Shown: piece by piece, positions 43,991-54,800 of the stretch | How positions within the stretch are numbered: position 1 is the first letter of the stretch | Layout: each line of letters starts with the position of its first letter | From: Unio delphinus | Lineage: Eukaryota; Mollusca; Bivalvia; Unionida; Unionidae | Length of the DNA: 64,000 nucleotides | NCBI GenBank assembly: GCA_029339505.1 | Contig: JAQISU010000108.1 | Coordinates: 21,089,501-21,153,500 of the forward strand | Direction: 5' to 3' | The notes under the pieces: generated by a model | What the model was told of the DNA's origin: nothing | Databases searched by the model: none | The model's input: the letters and a program-made list of their open reading frames with translations, nothing else | Translations under genes and position numbers: made by a program

Positions 43991-44098
43991 GTAGTTCCCT
44001 CTAATGGTATCTATAGTCAACCACAGTGGCTTCCTCTAATGGTACCTATAGTCAACCACAGTGGCTTCCTCTAATGGTACCTATAGTCAGAGCCTCTA
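43991..44098. repeat. 35-bp tandem repeat, three copies
   Basis: 'cttcctctaatggtacctatagtcaaccacagtgg' repeated three times with almost no divergence. Confidence 0.9.
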
Positions 44099-44144
44099 AC
44101 ATTTAGATAACATATAAGAAAATATATGACTGTGAAGTCATAGG

Positions 44145-44146
<2 letters not shown>

Positions 44147-44227
<81 letters not shown>
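44147..44227. repeat. (TA)n microsatellite
   Basis: Pure TA tract of about 80 bases. Confidence 0.95.
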
Positions 44228-44230
<3 letters not shown>

Positions 44231-44350
44231 GTTGCTAGATCAGAACTGTAATTTTACCTTTTTCCCTACCAAATAACATTTCAATCATAGACAAGCCAGT
44301 TTTCATGTAAGCCAAACAAGTATTCTGACTATTCAAGATAAGTGCATCAC

Positions 44351-44482
44351 TTATGATCTGACAAAACAGTACACAATTTCTTCATTTTCCAAGCTATGGA
44401 TATGTATTCCTTCATTAATTAGAATATCTCTTTTAATCAGCTGTTCCGACAATTTTATTGCTGGAAGTAACAATGGAAGCTT
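44351..44482 (-). CDS. Possible alternative terminal exon of the SAM/HECT-like gene
   Basis: A very good acceptor ('ctatttttgtcttctcag') opens 43 codons and a stop in phase 0, the phase left by the exon at 44,709-44,786. It reads KLPLLLPAIKLSEQLIKRD, then GIHIHSLENEEIVYC. Not recognised. If used, it would end the protein after the SAM-like start, without the HECT-like part. Confidence 0.35.
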   Translation of the reverse strand, partial: KLPLLLPAIKLSEQLIKRDILINEGIHIHSLENEEIVYCFVRS

Positions 44483-44708
44483 CTGAGAAGACAAAAATAG
44501 ACAATAAAAGGAAGACAAGTGTATCAACATTTCCTGAAGTAAATGTGTGACAAACTTTACAAAGAACAGACTATACCTACTTATTATGCAGTTAATTTTT
44601 TTTGAACTTCAAAGAGTCTAAAGAAGTAAAATCTTCAAAATGTTTGATGCATGTTTTAACTATTGTCAATGGTTGAAACCAATAAACTGAATAACAACAC
44701 AACCCTAC

Positions 44709-44786
44709 CTTCTCTTCCTCAATTTTAGTTGTATCCACACCTCTTCCCTTCAAAAAGTCATATAGCTCTCTGCCTGCTATTTTGGA
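44709..44786 (-). CDS. SAM-like N-terminal exon of the SAM/HECT-like gene
   Basis: A 78-bp exon (26 codons), phase 0-0, acceptor 'ttcaatacag', donor 'aag|gtaggg'. It encodes GRELYDFLKGRGVDTTKIEEEK, which joins in frame to VDESVIALMTDEDL of the exon at 41,900. Together they look like the helical SAM-like start of this family. The exon with the initiator Met was not found further right. Confidence 0.65.
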
Positions 44787-44976
44787 CTGTATTGAAGAGA
44801 AATTGTAATGCTTTTTTCCATTTCTAAATTCTACATGTCTGTTCAGTTTGATGCTGACAGTTTAAGATTTGTGTAATTATCTATTTTATCTTAGGTACAT
44901 GTGCTTTGTAATTAGAGAATCAATTAAATTAGTGAAGAAAATGCATTTTTTGCACTCCCTTATAAGCCCTCTCTAG

Positions 44977-45423
44977 AAACATGTTAAATGTTGTACAAGT
45001 TGCAATAAAAAAGTTGTAACTACAATGGGATTATTAAACTTGCACTATTGCTGATACTGGTAAAGACTTGGTACTGACATTACACAGCCTATTGATGGAA
45101 GTATGAAGTGTTGATACTGTGAAACCATCTGTTTTCTAGCTATACTACTGAAGTAACAATCACCTTGGCATTGATATTTCTAGTTGGTTATCAATCCTGC
45201 ATGGTATTAATAACACAGGTGTAATCCTGCATGATTTTGATAACAAAGGTATTATCCTGCATGCTTATCATAATACACATATATACTCCTGCATGATTAT
45301 ATTAACAAATGTATAATCATGCATGCTTATAATAACACAGGTATAATCCTGCATGTTTATAATAATAAAGGTATAATTCTGCATCATTAAAATAACACAC
45401 ATGTAATCCTGCATGATTATATA

Positions 45424-45430
<7 letters not shown>
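44977..45430. repeat. Dispersed repeat with ~30-bp core, inverted copy of 714-1,300
   Basis: The reverse complement matches 1,300 back to about 740. The flank ('aatgttgtacaagttgcaata', 'aactacaatgggattattaaact', 'ttctagctatactactgaagtaaca') and the tandem 'aataacacaggtataatcctgcatg' units are both present. Confidence 0.8.

Positions 45431-45517
<87 letters not shown>
45426..45517. repeat. (CA)n-(TA)n compound microsatellite
   Basis: CA tract running directly into a TA tract beside the dispersed repeat. Confidence 0.95.
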
Positions 45518-45520
<3 letters not shown>

Positions 45521-46261
45521 AATAAACCAACATGGTCAAGTGCTGTTATCAAGTTACATTATCATTTCCTCCAAAGGTAGTCAATCAGAGCAAATATATC
45601 ATAACATACCCTATTTTTTATCATTGGTATACAATATAAATTGATTCTCACATAATCCTGCCACAAAGGACATGATTTCATTCTGCAAATCAAGAGACTA
45701 CGTAATTCACATTTGTATGGTTCTCTTCAGTGCACTTCATCTATTCTATATTACAAAATTGGAATCTGAAGTTAATTTTAAACTTTACATTTTGTAGAAA
45801 GTTCAATATCTCTGAATCTACATAGATCTATACTTTGTCTTCTGGATGTGTCATAACGTTGAGACTACTATTCCGTGGGCACATATACAAAAGATTTCAC
45901 ATTTGTATTTTTGTTCTCTATTTATATTTAAACAGTGTATTATTGCAGGCTCTAAATTATCACAGCAAACATGATTTTCCAATTAATTTTGGACACATGC
46001 TATCTTAAGCGGTAGTTTATTGATGTAAACTCTTGCGAGTATGGATGCAAATATAGCAAAATTTTAACTTCTCTAAAATGTCAATATTTTTATATTTTAC
46101 ATTTTTTGTAAAGTGCATGCAATTCTACTGTTCATCATATACAAAACTCAAATTTAACTTGCTAGACCTGCATTGGCTTTGATTAAAAAACTTAAGATAT
46201 TCAGCATATCATCTGATGTTTGATGATTATAGGTCATTTACTAATGGTAACATGCATGTCC

Positions 46262-46545
46262 TTACAGATCGCTCAGGTGGCCTAGTGTTTAGAGAGTCTG
46301 TCTCGGATGCGGGTGGTCATGGGGTTGAACCCTGACCGAGTTGTACCAAAGACTTAGAAAAATGCTACTAATAGCTGCCTCGTTAGGTGCTCAGATTTGA
46401 GTGGTTAGTGTTACGACTGATCGGTCTGGTGCCAGGATAATGTGACTGGATGGGACATCATGCTACATGTCTGCAGCATGATGCCTCAGTGCTAGACATT
46501 ACTACAAACTGCCACACTGCAGACATCGTAGCAATATCAATGAAC
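46262..46545 (+). mobile_element. tRNA-derived SINE, copy B
   Basis: The head 'gctcaggtggcctagtgtttagag' (A-box) and 'ggggttgaaccctgac' (B-box-like) is followed by the same body as the minus-strand copy at 4,868-5,157. The copies share roughly four of five bases by eye. No clear target-site duplication was identified. Confidence 0.8.
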
Positions 46546-46559
46546 ATTAAAATATAAAT

Positions 46560-48156
46560 CACACACACGTGTCCTTACAAGGTTACAGTCATAATTTTAT
46601 TTCATGGCAGAAAATATGGTCCACACTTGATGACATGCTGCTTATGATCATATGTCTCTTATATAAATAAGAAACAACTATAGTTAACTTTCTTGTAAAC
46701 ATTAATATTTCAATAATAACATTATTAATAATATTAATATGAATTTTTTATATATTTATATTTGCTTTCCCACAATTCATATAAAGATAAAAAATAATTG
46801 TTTTTAAGGTGTAATGTTGTTATTCATAGATTTCCACATTAATTACATATGTGTGTTCTATTTGATCATTGGATCCTTTCGTTTATTGTTGACATTTTTT
46901 GCTAGTACAAACATGGACATTTGGTCTCATTGATCAGTTGCAATTTAGGTCTCACTGGATAGTTTCGCATTTTGACACCTAATATTTAAGGTAGAAGGCA
47001 TGAGCCTAATTATCACAATCGTAATATTTGTCACTTCACACATAAGCTAAATCTGTAATGTGGTTTAGAATTGCTTTGAGTTTGGCTTGGAAACTGGTTG
47101 ACTTTTTGGTGACTGCCTGTCACAGTCAGACTAGCATTGGAGATCAAAAGCCTAACTTGGGCTTCAAATGAGCCGTCGACTTGGCTTGCGTATTTTCCTG
47201 TGTCTGCTACAGAGGTAAATATCTAAAGATATAGATGGTTGAGGGGTGATGAAAAGTGGGGCTGGGGCAGTGTTGATTCAGTATAAAAAGCCACTAGTTG
47301 CATAAGGAACTAACTTTAATACCTCGATCAGAATCTTACAAGCATCATTTCAACAAAAATCATTATTTAATTTGTATTTGTGTCCTTAATGTAATATTAT
47401 TATCACTTTTCTGCTATAGGTCATTGTCGCACAGAAATTGCCAAAAAAACTGTCCAGTGAGACCTTATGTTTATTATATTATAATACATGCATGCTATCA
47501 TACCCAAGTTAGGCAAATACAATGATGAAAGTGTAGAGTTGTTTCCCGTGTTAGGTCAATCTGAATCTGGGACAGATACCACACGCTGTTTTATTCGAAT
47601 ATACGACAAAGATTTTTTTCTTTTCAAAAAAAAAATAGAAAGATGGAAAGTTATTGAAACTTTAAAAATTATAAGTAAGCAGCAATAGGAAAACAGATTT
47701 AATATGTACCGATAAGAACTATAAGGACGGCGATAATACTTAGCGTTCCGGGCTACTGTATATTTGTCAGGCGAAAGTCTCTTTCGTATAAGGTATTTGA
47801 CGATTAATTTAAGTTCATATTCAATCTACAATAAAAAATATATCGATCGTTCAAACATTTTAAAGAAAAGAACATTCCAATTACAAACAACAACAAAAAA
47901 ATCCAATCCTCAATGGGCCTCTCGAATTCATTGTAAATCATTACTGTACTCCAATTCTGACATGTAAAAGTGAAGGCATGAAGTAACCATTGAAGAAGAT
48001 TTATCACAAAATATCATATTATAATTGCATATCTCGCATAAAATGGCATTCATCATCTAAACTAAATAGTAACCTGATATCCACACCTGAACAAACCTTG
48101 CTGACAAGGGTCTCTCTATTTGCACTGCAGACGAATTCAATGTTTCTATTTATAGA
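46560..48156. other. No gene seen
   Basis: AT-rich. Short open frames (47,298-47,525, 47,488-47,688, 47,764-47,967) lack recognisable features. Confidence 0.6.
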
Positions 48157-48490
48157 ATATTAATTTGAGGGAACAAGTTAACAACCTGAGGGAACGAAAT
48201 AATAATTTGAGGGAACGAAATAATAATTTGAGGGAACGAAATATTAATTTGAGGGAACGAAATATTAATTTGAGGGAACAAATTATTATTTTGAGGTAAC
48301 GAAATAGTAATTTGAGGGAACGAATTAATTGTTTGAGGGAACGAAATGATAACTTGAGGGAACAAATAATTAATTTGAGAGAACTAAATGTGAATTTGAG
48401 GGAACGAATTATTATCTTGAGGGAACAAAATAGTAACTTGAGGGAACAAATTATTGATTTCAGGGAACGAATTATTATTTTGGGGGAACT
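48157..48490. repeat. 21-bp minisatellite, array 2
   Basis: About sixteen units of ttgagggaac(g/a)aa-tta-taa. It reads as LRERNNN-type heptads on the plus strand. It is followed immediately by a C-rich flank whose reverse complement occurs just before array 3. Confidence 0.9.
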
Positions 48491-48575
48491 AAAAGTAGTT
48501 ATCGGAGATACCGTAGGGTCTATGGGAAAAAAAGTACAGAGATCCAAACCCCACCCCGTCCCACCCTACCCCGAG
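48491..48575 (-). repeat. Flank of minisatellite array 2, inverted match to 53,105-53,190
   Basis: Minus strand: a G-rich stretch (ggggtggggtttgg), then 'gtactttttttcccatagac', then 'tacggtatc-ccgataactact'. The plus strand before array 3 has the same order. The two flanks therefore point inward like terminal inverted repeats around a minisatellite core. Confidence 0.7.
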
Positions 48576-48592
48576 TACGTTTAAGGTCAACA

Positions 48593-48751
48593 TAAAAACT
48601 AACTGGTATAGAGATTTGGGGCCGACGAGAAACTCTTATTAATGCCCCGGACGGTACCAAGTCAGGGATTCCTGTTCTCCGCAGTAAGGATATTGCAGAA
48701 AGCGACGACGAAGACACACCGACAGAGGCCTTCACACCCATATGTATATAG
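48593..48751 (+). CDS. Coding-like stretch, unidentified
   Basis: A GC-richer open plus frame reads GRRETLINAPDGTKSGIPVL, then SKDIAESDDEDTPTEAF. It has no start codon, and I cannot assign splice sites or a family. It could be an exon of an unknown gene or a mobile-element remnant. Confidence 0.3.
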
Positions 48752-48959
48752 AAAGACTAAGAAAGGAAGAACCGTTCGAGACTTAGATGTTCTTTTAAAA
48801 TAACCAGAGACAGAAGAATGATGCACCGAGCCTTGCGCTGTTCCAAGTCGGAAATGGATATTTCTCCACCAACACCAATACCCCCCCTCCCGCAACTAGC
48901 CGTCAGCATCGTAAGAACATTGCTCTTCACATGGGCTCGTTGAAGAGCAATACACATCA

Positions 48960-49804
48960 TATGGGTTCATTGAAGGTGTTTAATGTGTTTAATTTAGATG
49001 CATGGACTCCAGTTATTTAAAAATTAAAGTTATAAAAAAATAAATTTCTCTCCTCTACATACTTGATCTATACTAACCAACTATAACCCTACTACCAAAT
49101 TAGTAACTGTAGATAATTAATAATAACCCATTCACCATAATTAGGTCACAGAAATATAATCCAAACTTAGAACATATGAGGTGGTCTAAAATCCAGGACC
49201 ATCAAGCCCAGCTTGACAAGGAGGCACCAAACTAACTACGAAAATTAGTCAAGATCCCAAACATTTAACTGTATAAGATATTCTAATATCCCAGGACCAT
49301 CATGCCTGGATGCACATTGCGGCACCTAAATAGCTAGGAAAATTAATTATGACCAAAAATGTATTTTTTTATTTTAAAAATCCCACCTTATTTATATAAG
49401 GTAGTCTTACCCAGGACCAACAGGCCCGGCCGCACAAAGCGATAACATAAACAAATAAACAACTTATGAACTAAATACTTTAATTAGTCACTAGCAGTCA
49501 CTAGCGTTGTAATAATCTCTTCTTAAAACAGCACAGAATATTTTCTCAAAATTCAAAATCCAGATACTTTCGGAAACCAAAATCTATTTAACCAAAAATT
49601 AAAAATTCATGCATAACGCCACATTAGACCAAATCACCTGGAAACAGCGGACAAATCTACAGTGGACAGTCATCTGCCTTCACGTACCCTTCATCCTTTG
49701 CCTCAGCTGGAAACCATATATCAGCGCGCTGGGTCCATTCCCACTCATGATGGCCATCCATTCGGGTCATAAAGGGCCTATATGTATCCATGAACCAAGG
49801 CCAA
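48960..49804. other. No gene seen
   Basis: Contains repeated wording 'ccaggaccatcaagcccagc', 'ccaggaccatcatgcctgga' and 'ccaggaccaacaggcccggc' near 49,194, 49,285 and 49,416, which suggests a degenerate ~110-bp repeat. No open frame of note. Confidence 0.5.
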
Positions 49805-50173
49805 ATTAACAGTGCTCCCTGGGCACATAAACGTCTGGGGGATGAAGCACTGATTCCTTCCTTATGAACAATAAACAGACTGTGTAGTCATAAATTTGAG
49901 GTACATGTACGCAATGTGCGCACACCTTGTTAATTCAAATAAAGAAGTCTGACCATCCATTCTTGATCCATCATCCTATGAAGATGTGTTCAAGACCAGC
50001 TAAGCTGAACGAAGTTTATGTTAATTTACACCGTGTCAGACAAAGTCCGATACGGAAAACTGAAGAGATAAAGTCAGAAGGTTAAATGTGACCTAATACA
50101 TAATAGAAAACCTCTCCAGAGAGGAAATTAAGGAGACAGAAGAATGGACGAAGAAGTACAGACTTCAGTAGCA

Positions 50174-50268
<95 letters not shown>

Positions 50269-50345
50269 CAGTAACAACAGCAGGAACCGGACAGAGGATT
50301 TGTGGACTCCCGTATCGACAAAAAAGCGTTCTCTCCTTCTCTTTC
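49805..50345 (-). repeat. Dispersed repeat, inverted partner of 32,640-33,122
   Basis: Reverse complement of the 32.6-33.1 kb repeat, with an extra (GA)n tract at 50,177-50,266. The open frame 50,144-50,380 (Glu-Arg repeats) is a product of the GA tract. Confidence 0.85.
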
Positions 50346-52390
50346 AGGGCTACGCCATTGTTCTAGAAAAGAGGTACTAATTCAATTGCCAAACATTGTA
50401 TGTTTATGTTTAAAAAAAGAAGTGTGTCTATAAGAACTTAATTTGTTTGATATTGTTAGAAGTGTCTCTATAAGCTCTTTCTTGCCCCAACTTTTCAAAT
50501 AGTCTCTATGTGTTTGTAACTAGTGTTTGAAGCTATAAAATAAGTGATCGCATTTTTGGTGATCATATGAATAGTTGTGAATTTTGGGATATTGGGGATG
50601 TTTTCGTTTGCGCTTATAGTATGTAAAGGAAGATCTCGTCAGTCTGGCTACTTACCTTTGACCTGTCAACTGTAAAAATGAGCAGTAGAATTTTAAAATT
50701 TATCTAACTTTAGATGCACTTGGAATACACCACGCTTATCCTGGATGAACTGGCTACGTAGACTATAGCCAAATCAAACAGAAAAGAGGAGGAGGAGGAG
50801 AAGGGAAAAAAGAAAGTAGGGGAAACGTTAAAGCCTATCATGCCTCACCTCATGATGTTCCCTGTCTGTTAGGTCAAGCCTGAGGCGATGACACCTCCAC
50901 ATCAAGCACTAGCAGTACAACATCCACAGCCACAAGATCCTGTACCAGCACCACAATCAGTACCAGTAATGCATCCAAAAAAGTGGAATTGAAGAAGACA
51001 GGGGGAAGTCTTCTCTATCATCCAAAGAAAAGACTGGGAGAATGAAACCAGTTAACTCCCATCTGCACTGTGAATTGAGAGCAAGAGTGGAGCAGACGCA
51101 ACGTGTGTAGGGCACGGCCTGGGAGATAACCGGGTGCATCTGAAATTCTAATGAAAATCCTAGCCCTTCTCATGTCAAACCAAATCTCTAGAAAAGAGAC
51201 TATCCAAATTGCCAATTGGTGTATAAGTGGAGTAGTGTGATTAAAACACTCATTGATTTACGTGTGTGTGTGTGTGTATGTGTGTGTGTGTAATCGAATA
51301 TATTATTTTATGCGTTGGTGTATCATTTGTGGGAATAGTATATATTGGGGTTTGTTTTCCCTCCCTTCTGTGTTGATAGTATATTTGTGTTTTTTGATAG
51401 TATATTGTGGTTATTTTCTCCTTGCTGTGTGTGGATAGTATTTTTGATGTGGTTTGATTTTTGCTCTTCACCTCAAAGTTGATTAATATATTTGTGGCTT
51501 TTGATAGTATATTGTGGTTATTGTTTCCTTTCTCAATGTGTAGAGTATATATTGGGGTTTTTGATAATATGATGTGGTTGGTTTTTTTACTATTCAACGT
51601 GTGTCGAAAGTAGATTTTTAAAAATGGTATATAATAATATTTATCTTTTTCTTCTCTATGGATCGTAGATAAAATGTAAAGTGAGAGCAAGGGTTGTTTT
51701 CCTTCACGTCCGTGCTTGACATTATTAACTCAAGCGCTTCGTCATAGTTATACGAATCCATATTGATTGGTAGATATGTTCTCCTATTAAAACTAAATTG
51801 GTCTAATTGGAAAAACTGCATTACTCTTCGCATTCTGATTGGAAAAACTATATTACTCCTCGCCGGGTGTCTTTCTGCTTTGTTGCGACCAGACATGTAT
51901 CAAATGCGACATTCGCAATGTTTAATATGGCTTGCTGCGGTGGTTTTATTCACTACAACACCAACCAATTAATTAGTCCGACATTCGGACATTAACCAGT
52001 CGAACAAGCACTTAGTTTGCATAAGCGACTTTAATCCATTAATTTATTTAATCCAACAACAAATTCGCGCCATTCAACATTAAATAGTCTAAGAAGATGG
52101 CAATCTATTTGTTTAGTAATTTAAGACACAGTTTGATTTTATTGATGGATGTAGAATATGTGGTATAAAAGCTTGAGAAATTGAAGTATCCAGGTAGCCT
52201 AGACTTTGTAACCAGTTTAAAATTAGCGACAGATTTGCTAGAAGGTATGATAGTGGAGTAAGTAAAGAAATTGAACATATTTATTACACCCAAATATGTG
52301 AGAGTGGGAAGCTTGAAGGACACACCACTTGACAGTCACAAAAGTCTAGAAGATACATTGTATTGGACAGAATAGTCATTTATGAATTGG
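50346..52390. other. No gene supported; weak open frames
   Basis: Includes a GT-rich tract (51,261-51,290) and many 'gatagtatattgtggtt' repeats (51,330-51,570). The minus frame at 51,618-51,896 and the 'attggaaaaact-ttactc' duplication near 51,805-51,860 were seen but not assigned. Confidence 0.5.
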
Positions 52391-52394
52391 GGGA

Positions 52395-52640
52395 GTAGAC
52401 CAGCAAAAGAAAGCGGAAGGAATGATGAGAAAACTGTTGGATGTAGAGGTGAAAAAGATTAGATACCTGGACAATATAGAGAAAGGAACAAGACAACATA
52501 AAGGAAAAAGACAGCAGAAAAAAGAGGAGTTTGAAAGACTGAATAACAACTGGATGAAGCTAAAGAAACAAGTTAGATCACTGGAACATCCTGACTGGAT
52601 TCCAGAGACTGAAAGGAAGAAGAAGAAAGGAATCATTTAG
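52395..52640 (+). CDS. Lysine/glutamate-rich open frame, unidentified
   Basis: The plus frame from about 52,395 to the stop at 52,640 is highly charged and would form a coiled coil (KRQQKKEEFERLNNNWMKLK). It ends PDWIPETERKKKKGII. No start context or splice sites are convincing. It sits just before an (AAG)n tract, so it may be unconstrained purine-rich DNA. Confidence 0.25.
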   Translation, partial: VDQQKKAEGMMRKLLDVEVKKIRYLDNIEKGTRQHKGKRQQKKEEFERLNNNWMKLKKQVRSLEHPDWIPETERKKKKGII

Positions 52641-52666
52641 AAAGTCAGGAACTGATGGAAGAACAG

Positions 52667-52752
52667 AAGAAGAAGAAGAAGAAGAAGAAGAAGAAGAAGA
52701 AGAAGAAGAAGAAGAAGAAGAAGAAGATGATGATGATGAAGAAGAAGAAGAA
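52667..52752. repeat. (AAG)n microsatellite
   Basis: AAG tract with a short GAT interruption; reads as poly-Ser on the minus strand. Confidence 0.95.
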
Positions 52753-52865
52753 ATAGACAATGGTCATTTTCAGGACCACTCATTTGCCTCGAAAAGAATT
52801 GCTTTCTTGCCTAAACCAATGTTGTAATGTTGTTTTTTCAGTCCTTTATAAAATTGTGAATTGTT

Positions 52866-53046
52866 TGTGACGGTATATTGCATGTCGTATATGTTATATA
52901 AGTCTTTGCATATGTCCACTCTCTCTTCCATGTGTTGTAGCATTGTTACCCATGTTAAGTACCGTGACGTCACCACACCTGTTCCATTCCTATTGTCCCT
53001 ATACAACAACTCAACTTTCCCTAGTCGCGATACAGTCCTAATATTC
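52866..53046. repeat. Dispersed repeat, shared with 11,713-11,925
   Basis: See the copy near 11.7 kb. In the minus frame both copies keep 'NGTG-VT' and 'YNI-..-QYTVT' segments, so a coding origin in that direction is possible. Confidence 0.65.
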
Positions 53047-53104
53047 TCCATGATAAATTTCCACGGACCCTAAACTCTCCCAGCGTGATTTAAAAAGTGT
53101 TGAC

Positions 53105-53190
53105 CCAAAAAGTTCCGGAGTGGGGCTGGGGGTGGGTGGGTCTGTAATGTATTTTTCCATATAGCATACGGTATCCCCTATAACTACTAC
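53105..53190 (+). repeat. G-rich flank preceding minisatellite array 3
   Basis: 'agtggggctgggggtgggtggg' followed by 'gtatttttccatatagc' and 'acggtatcccctataactacta'. It matches the inverted flank after array 2 (48,491-48,575). Confidence 0.7.
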
Positions 53191-53204
53191 GAAACGCTAA
53201 TCTG

Positions 53205-53600
53205 AAGGAACAAACTAATACTTTGAGGGAACAAATTATTAATTTGAGGGAACGAAATGCTAACTTGAGGGAACAAATTATTAATTTGAGGGAACGAAAT
53301 GCTAACTTGAGGGAACAAATTATTAATTTGAGGGAACGAAATGCTAACTTGAGGGAACAAATTATTAATTTGAGGGAACGAAATGCTAACTTGAGGGAAC
53401 AAATTAATATTTTGAGGGAACGAAATGCTAACTTGAGGGAACAAATTATTAATTTGAGGGAACGAAATGCTAACTTGAGGGAACAAATTATTAATTTGAG
53501 GGAACGAAATGCTAACTTGAGGGAACAAATTAATATTTTGAGGGAACGAAATGCTAACTTGAGGGAACAAATTATTAATTTGAGGGAACGAAATAATATT
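53205..53600. repeat. 21-bp minisatellite, array 3 (most homogeneous)
   Basis: About nineteen units arranged as alternating pairs, ttgagggaacaaattattaat and ttgagggaacgaaatgctaac, a 42-bp higher-order repeat. It reads as NLREQII/NLRERNA heptads on the plus strand and FPQVSIS/FPQINNL on the minus. Low divergence suggests recent amplification. Confidence 0.95.
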
Positions 53601-54540
53601 TTTTTCCTCGTGTCCTCTCTGGGGCTCCGTAGTGTTTGACCCTTATATTTACAATATGGTTTCCCTCCCTGACAACTTCGTTACTGGAGGGGCGATTTCA
53701 ATGATACTGATGTTTAAAAGAGTGAATTTTTTTTGCTCCATATTTAGCATTAGTTCCAGTAATTGCTGCTCGTTCATAATTTATTTGAACTTGATCTCGA
53801 TTTGAAGTATGTATGTTCGTTCGACATCTCATACAATACGAATATATCATATGAGCGAAATTTATGATCTTATTGCGTCACGAAGTAGGAAACACGCAGA
53901 TTCGTTTATTCAAAAGACGTTCTGAAGAAAACAATCATCCATTTTTTAGTCATTGACTTCTCTGCACTAACATCACCTAAACCGTCCTAGAACGGTGATT
54001 TAATCGTATTTATAATAAAATCATGCGTTAATCATTGACTCTACTGTACTCATATAATGACATGGATCAAAACATTGACACTGATTTGCAGATTTCCCAA
54101 CATGACATCATGACAGTATACCCGTTTTATAACTTTTGATTGGAACACCTGTTGTTGTGCAGTAATGCATTTTAATACATGGGTACCTGCATCTGGTGCT
54201 AATTACAAATGTTATGCTGTAATACTTTCTGACAAGACACTGCTACTGGAGTGTGCTGCTCGCCGAATGGGTGTCATCAAGTTACATATGGTGAAGTCGT
54301 ACAATTTATAAATAAACGAGGTGAAGGTTCTCCTTAGAGAAGTGAGAGTCAGTTGAAAACAAAATATTGGTCTAGTTTGAACTGAATATACTGTGCTATC
54401 TACTTTGCGTGAACGTACGTGAAATTTACATTTTGGAAAAAATCTTTCTAATAAAAGTGTAGTAAAAGTGTCATTTTCTTTAAAATATCTTCTATGGTCA
54501 TTGCCGTTACTTGAACACACATCAGACTACAAATCTTACT
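53601..54540. other. No gene seen
   Basis: AT-rich. The minus frame at 54,212-54,520 has no recognisable features. Confidence 0.6.
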
Positions 54541-54552
54541 TTATATACATGT

Positions 54553-54800
54553 AGGGGCCCCGAGTGGCCGAGTGATCTAACGCGCTTTCTGTTACGGATC
54601 ACTGCCGTCTCACTTATGTCTGCATCTGTCCGAGTCTAAGATTCGGCTAATGTAGTTTAGTGAGAAAGCTTTCCAGTAGCTTCTCATGGTTCGGTGGTTC
54701 TGTCAGGGGAATTGCCTGGTTCTTACTCCACCAATAATACTGGCCGCCATGTATAGCCTATCGTGTGCTGAAAAAATGCGATAAAGCATAAAACAACAAC
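54553..54800 (+). mobile_element. tRNA-derived SINE, second type
   Basis: The head 'ggccccgagtggccgagtgatctaa' is tRNA-like. The 3' part, with 'cggtggttctgtcaggggaattgcc', 'ccaccaataatactggccgcc' and 'gcataaaacaacaac', resembles a conserved SINE domain I associate with molluscan genomes. It differs from the 4.9/46.3 kb family. Confidence 0.7.

Noticed and set aside
50144..50380. Glu-Arg-rich open frame
   Set aside because: Product of the (GA)n tract inside a dispersed repeat.
53205..53600. CRISPR array
   Set aside because: Units are contiguous 21-bp repeats with no unique spacers, and the genome context is animal.
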